Source of the DNA: an uncultured Flavobacteriales bacterium
GTDB lineage: Bacteria; Bacteroidota; Bacteroidia; Flavobacteriales_D; Crocinitomicaceae
Reading direction: 5' to 3'
Assembly: GCA_937876195.1 (NCBI GenBank)
Contig: CALEIK010000028.1
Coordinates: 62,001-126,000 of the forward strand
DNA: 64,000 bases
Shown piece by piece: positions 62,897 to 64,000 of this stretch; the first letter of the stretch is position 1; every line of letters starts with the position of its first letter. Position numbers and translations under genes: made by a program. Below the pieces are notes generated by a model. It was given only the letters and a program-made list of their open reading frames with translations. It was not told the origin of the DNA and made no database searches.

Positions 62897-64000
62897 CTAA
62901 TCCGTGTATTGCTCAACTGTAAGCCTTGCCAATAAATAACTTATCGTACTTTCTGCGCCTTGATTAAGGTTTACTTGATGTTCTTCCAGTCCATCGTAGC
63001 ATCCTCCAGTCACTGGGTTGTAGATAATTTGATTCAAATGATTTTCACCCAAAAACCAATTAAACGCGGTGTCTATCTTATTCAAATACGTGGTGTCGTT
63101 ATCGATTTTGTAAAAAGTACACAACGCTAAAATTGTGTATGCTATTTCGATGGGCTGTTCTCCAAAATGATTTTTGTCTTCACCTTTTTGATGCCAACCA
63201 CGGTTAGAAATCACTTCAATTTGTTCGTCTACAAAAGTGAATTCCAGTAAAAAATTAAATGTTTCCCGAGCGACATACTTAAATAGTTCATTTTGGGTAC
63301 ACTCTCCCGCCAACAACATTGCCTCTGGAATTACCGCATTGGCGTACGTAAGATACTCTTCGTACCATTGCCAGTCATCCTGAGAAACCCCTCGGTATTT
63401 CGAGACTAAATTGTCAGCTAACTTTGTGATGAGCCGCAAAATGGAATCTTCCTTTTTAAATTGATAGAAAAAGAACAATCCCTTAATACAAAATGCAATT
63501 GCCCGAGGAGATTGTAGCCCATGGATCCGCTGAATTGCCTTTTCAAAAGCAGCTTCGACTTGGGCTTGTAGATTGAAATCCAGCAATTGTTTTAGAGATA
63601 AAAACTCTCCCAGTGCCCAAATGGCTCTTCCGTTGGAGTCTTCCAAATTTTCATCCTTGTTTTTATCAAAAAATTCCTTGTGCGCAGTGACATAATTCAG
63701 AAATGAACCATCTTCTTGTTGGCAAAACAGAATAAATTCCAAATAGGTAGTGATCAAAGGCAAATCGCTAAATTTTCCTGTTAATTCAAAGTGCTTGGCG
63801 ACTGCAATTAACGCTCGAGCATTATCGTCAATGGTATAACCTGATGCTAAATCGGGATCGGAAATTTCAGCAAACTGTATCATTCCAAAATCCGTTGTCA
63901 TACGTTTAATGTGCTTCAAATTGATTTCAGGAATTTTGTATTTCAGTTGAAAATCCGTTGACTTTTGTAGATCTTTGGCGATTTTAATATGGGAAATGGC
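62897..64000 (-). CDS. Glycosyltransferase-associated alpha/alpha-barrel protein, partial at the 5' end
   Basis: The frame is open to the right edge of the window (367 codons visible), and no convincing start is present. A TTG at 63919 is internal to the frame. The visible part is helical, like an (alpha/alpha)6 barrel: IPEINLKHIKRM, FGMIQFAEISDPDLASGYTIDDNARA (part: DLASGYTIDDNARAL), ENLEDSNGRAIWALGEF and QWYEEYLTYANAVIPEAML. I recall this type as the C-terminal part of Bacteroidota proteins annotated glycosyltransferase near mannoside phosphorylases. The exact reaction is uncertain without the N-terminal part. Confidence 0.65.
   Translation of the reverse strand, partial: AISHIKIAKDLQKSTDFQLKYKIPEINLKHIKRMTTDFGMIQFAEISDPDLASGYTIDDNARALIAVAKHFELTGKFSDLPLITTYLEFILFCQQEDGSFLNYVTAHKEFFDKNKDENLEDSNGRAIWALGEFLSLKQLLDFNLQAQVEAAFEKAIQRIHGLQSPRAIAFCIKGLFFFYQFKKEDSILRLITKLADNLVSKYRGVSQDDWQWYEEYLTYANAVIPEAMLLAGECTQNELFKYVARETFNFLLEFTFVDEQIEVISNRGWHQKGEDKNHFGEQPIEIAYTILALCTFYKIDNDTTYLNKIDTAFNWFLGENHLNQIIYNPVTGGCYDGLEEHQVNLNQGAESTISYLLARLTVEQYTD

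Overview
The window is a chromosomal segment of a low-GC member of the Bacteroidota, most likely order Flavobacteriales and possibly near Crocinitomicaceae. The assignment is an inference. It rests on type IX secretion (T9SS) genes (a PorV-like/PorU-like pair and a cargo protein with a C-terminal sorting domain), a TonB receptor with a carboxypeptidase-regulatory N-domain, a DPP-IV-type S9 peptidase, an archaeal-type prenylglyceryl-phosphate synthase, a fused alpha/beta 2-oxoacid dehydrogenase E1, and promoters of the Bacteroidota form TTTG-N17-23-TAnnTTTG. No rRNA, tRNA, CRISPR array, prophage or classical insertion sequence was seen.

Layout. 1-6.4 kb: a SusC-like TonB receptor with a downstream exported protein cut by the window edge, then GGGP synthase, a small membrane protein and nadC. 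6.5-12.2 kb: a surface-glycan-type cluster (methyltransferase, asparagine synthetase, two glycosyltransferases) ending in rdgB. 12.3-17.4 kb: monomeric isocitrate dehydrogenase, a membrane thioredoxin-like protein, two tandem paralogous 63-aa lipoproteins, truncated haemoglobin, OmpA-family protein. 17.4-23.4 kb: translation genes frr-pyrH and rplM-rpsI-rpsB-tsf, with an orphan sensor kinase between them. 23.5-26.7 kb: an enoyl-CoA hydratase/RRM/coiled-coil operon and purS-pssA. 26.8-33.2 kb: the PorV-like and very large PorU-like pair. 33.2-43.9 kb: SpoIIE phosphatase, LpxD, DoxX-like protein, fused E1, XRE-Fic protein, DPP-IV peptidase, hotdog thioesterase. 44-54.7 kb: a TPR-SpoIIE phosphatase, then a beta-oxidation operon (MarR, HCDH/hydratase, thiolase, acyl-CoA dehydrogenase) interrupted by a four-helix-bundle gene, a DEAD-box helicase and repeat units. 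54.8-64 kb: WG-repeat protein, POT transporter, PaiB-like protein, ORF6N protein, a lectin-domain T9SS cargo, and a sugar-enzyme-like gene running off the right edge.

The most unusual content is non-coding. First, the spacers of the beta-oxidation operon carry a family of AGTCTT-rich inverted repeats that bracket a four-helix-bundle gene, a truncated second copy of that gene (49124-49201), and an apparently empty unit (52138-52299). This looks like a small mobile or amplifying unit. Second, a different empty unit with ACCGCAAAGG-type inverted ends lies at 40516-40713. Third, a 58-bp decayed copy of the acyl-CoA dehydrogenase 3' end (54701-54758) brackets an unknown secreted protein gene. Fourth, an inverted repeat lies exactly over the -7 element of the XRE-Fic gene and suggests autoregulation. 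A 27-bp dyad upstream of the ORF6N gene and a foldable leader before rpsB are further candidates for control sites.
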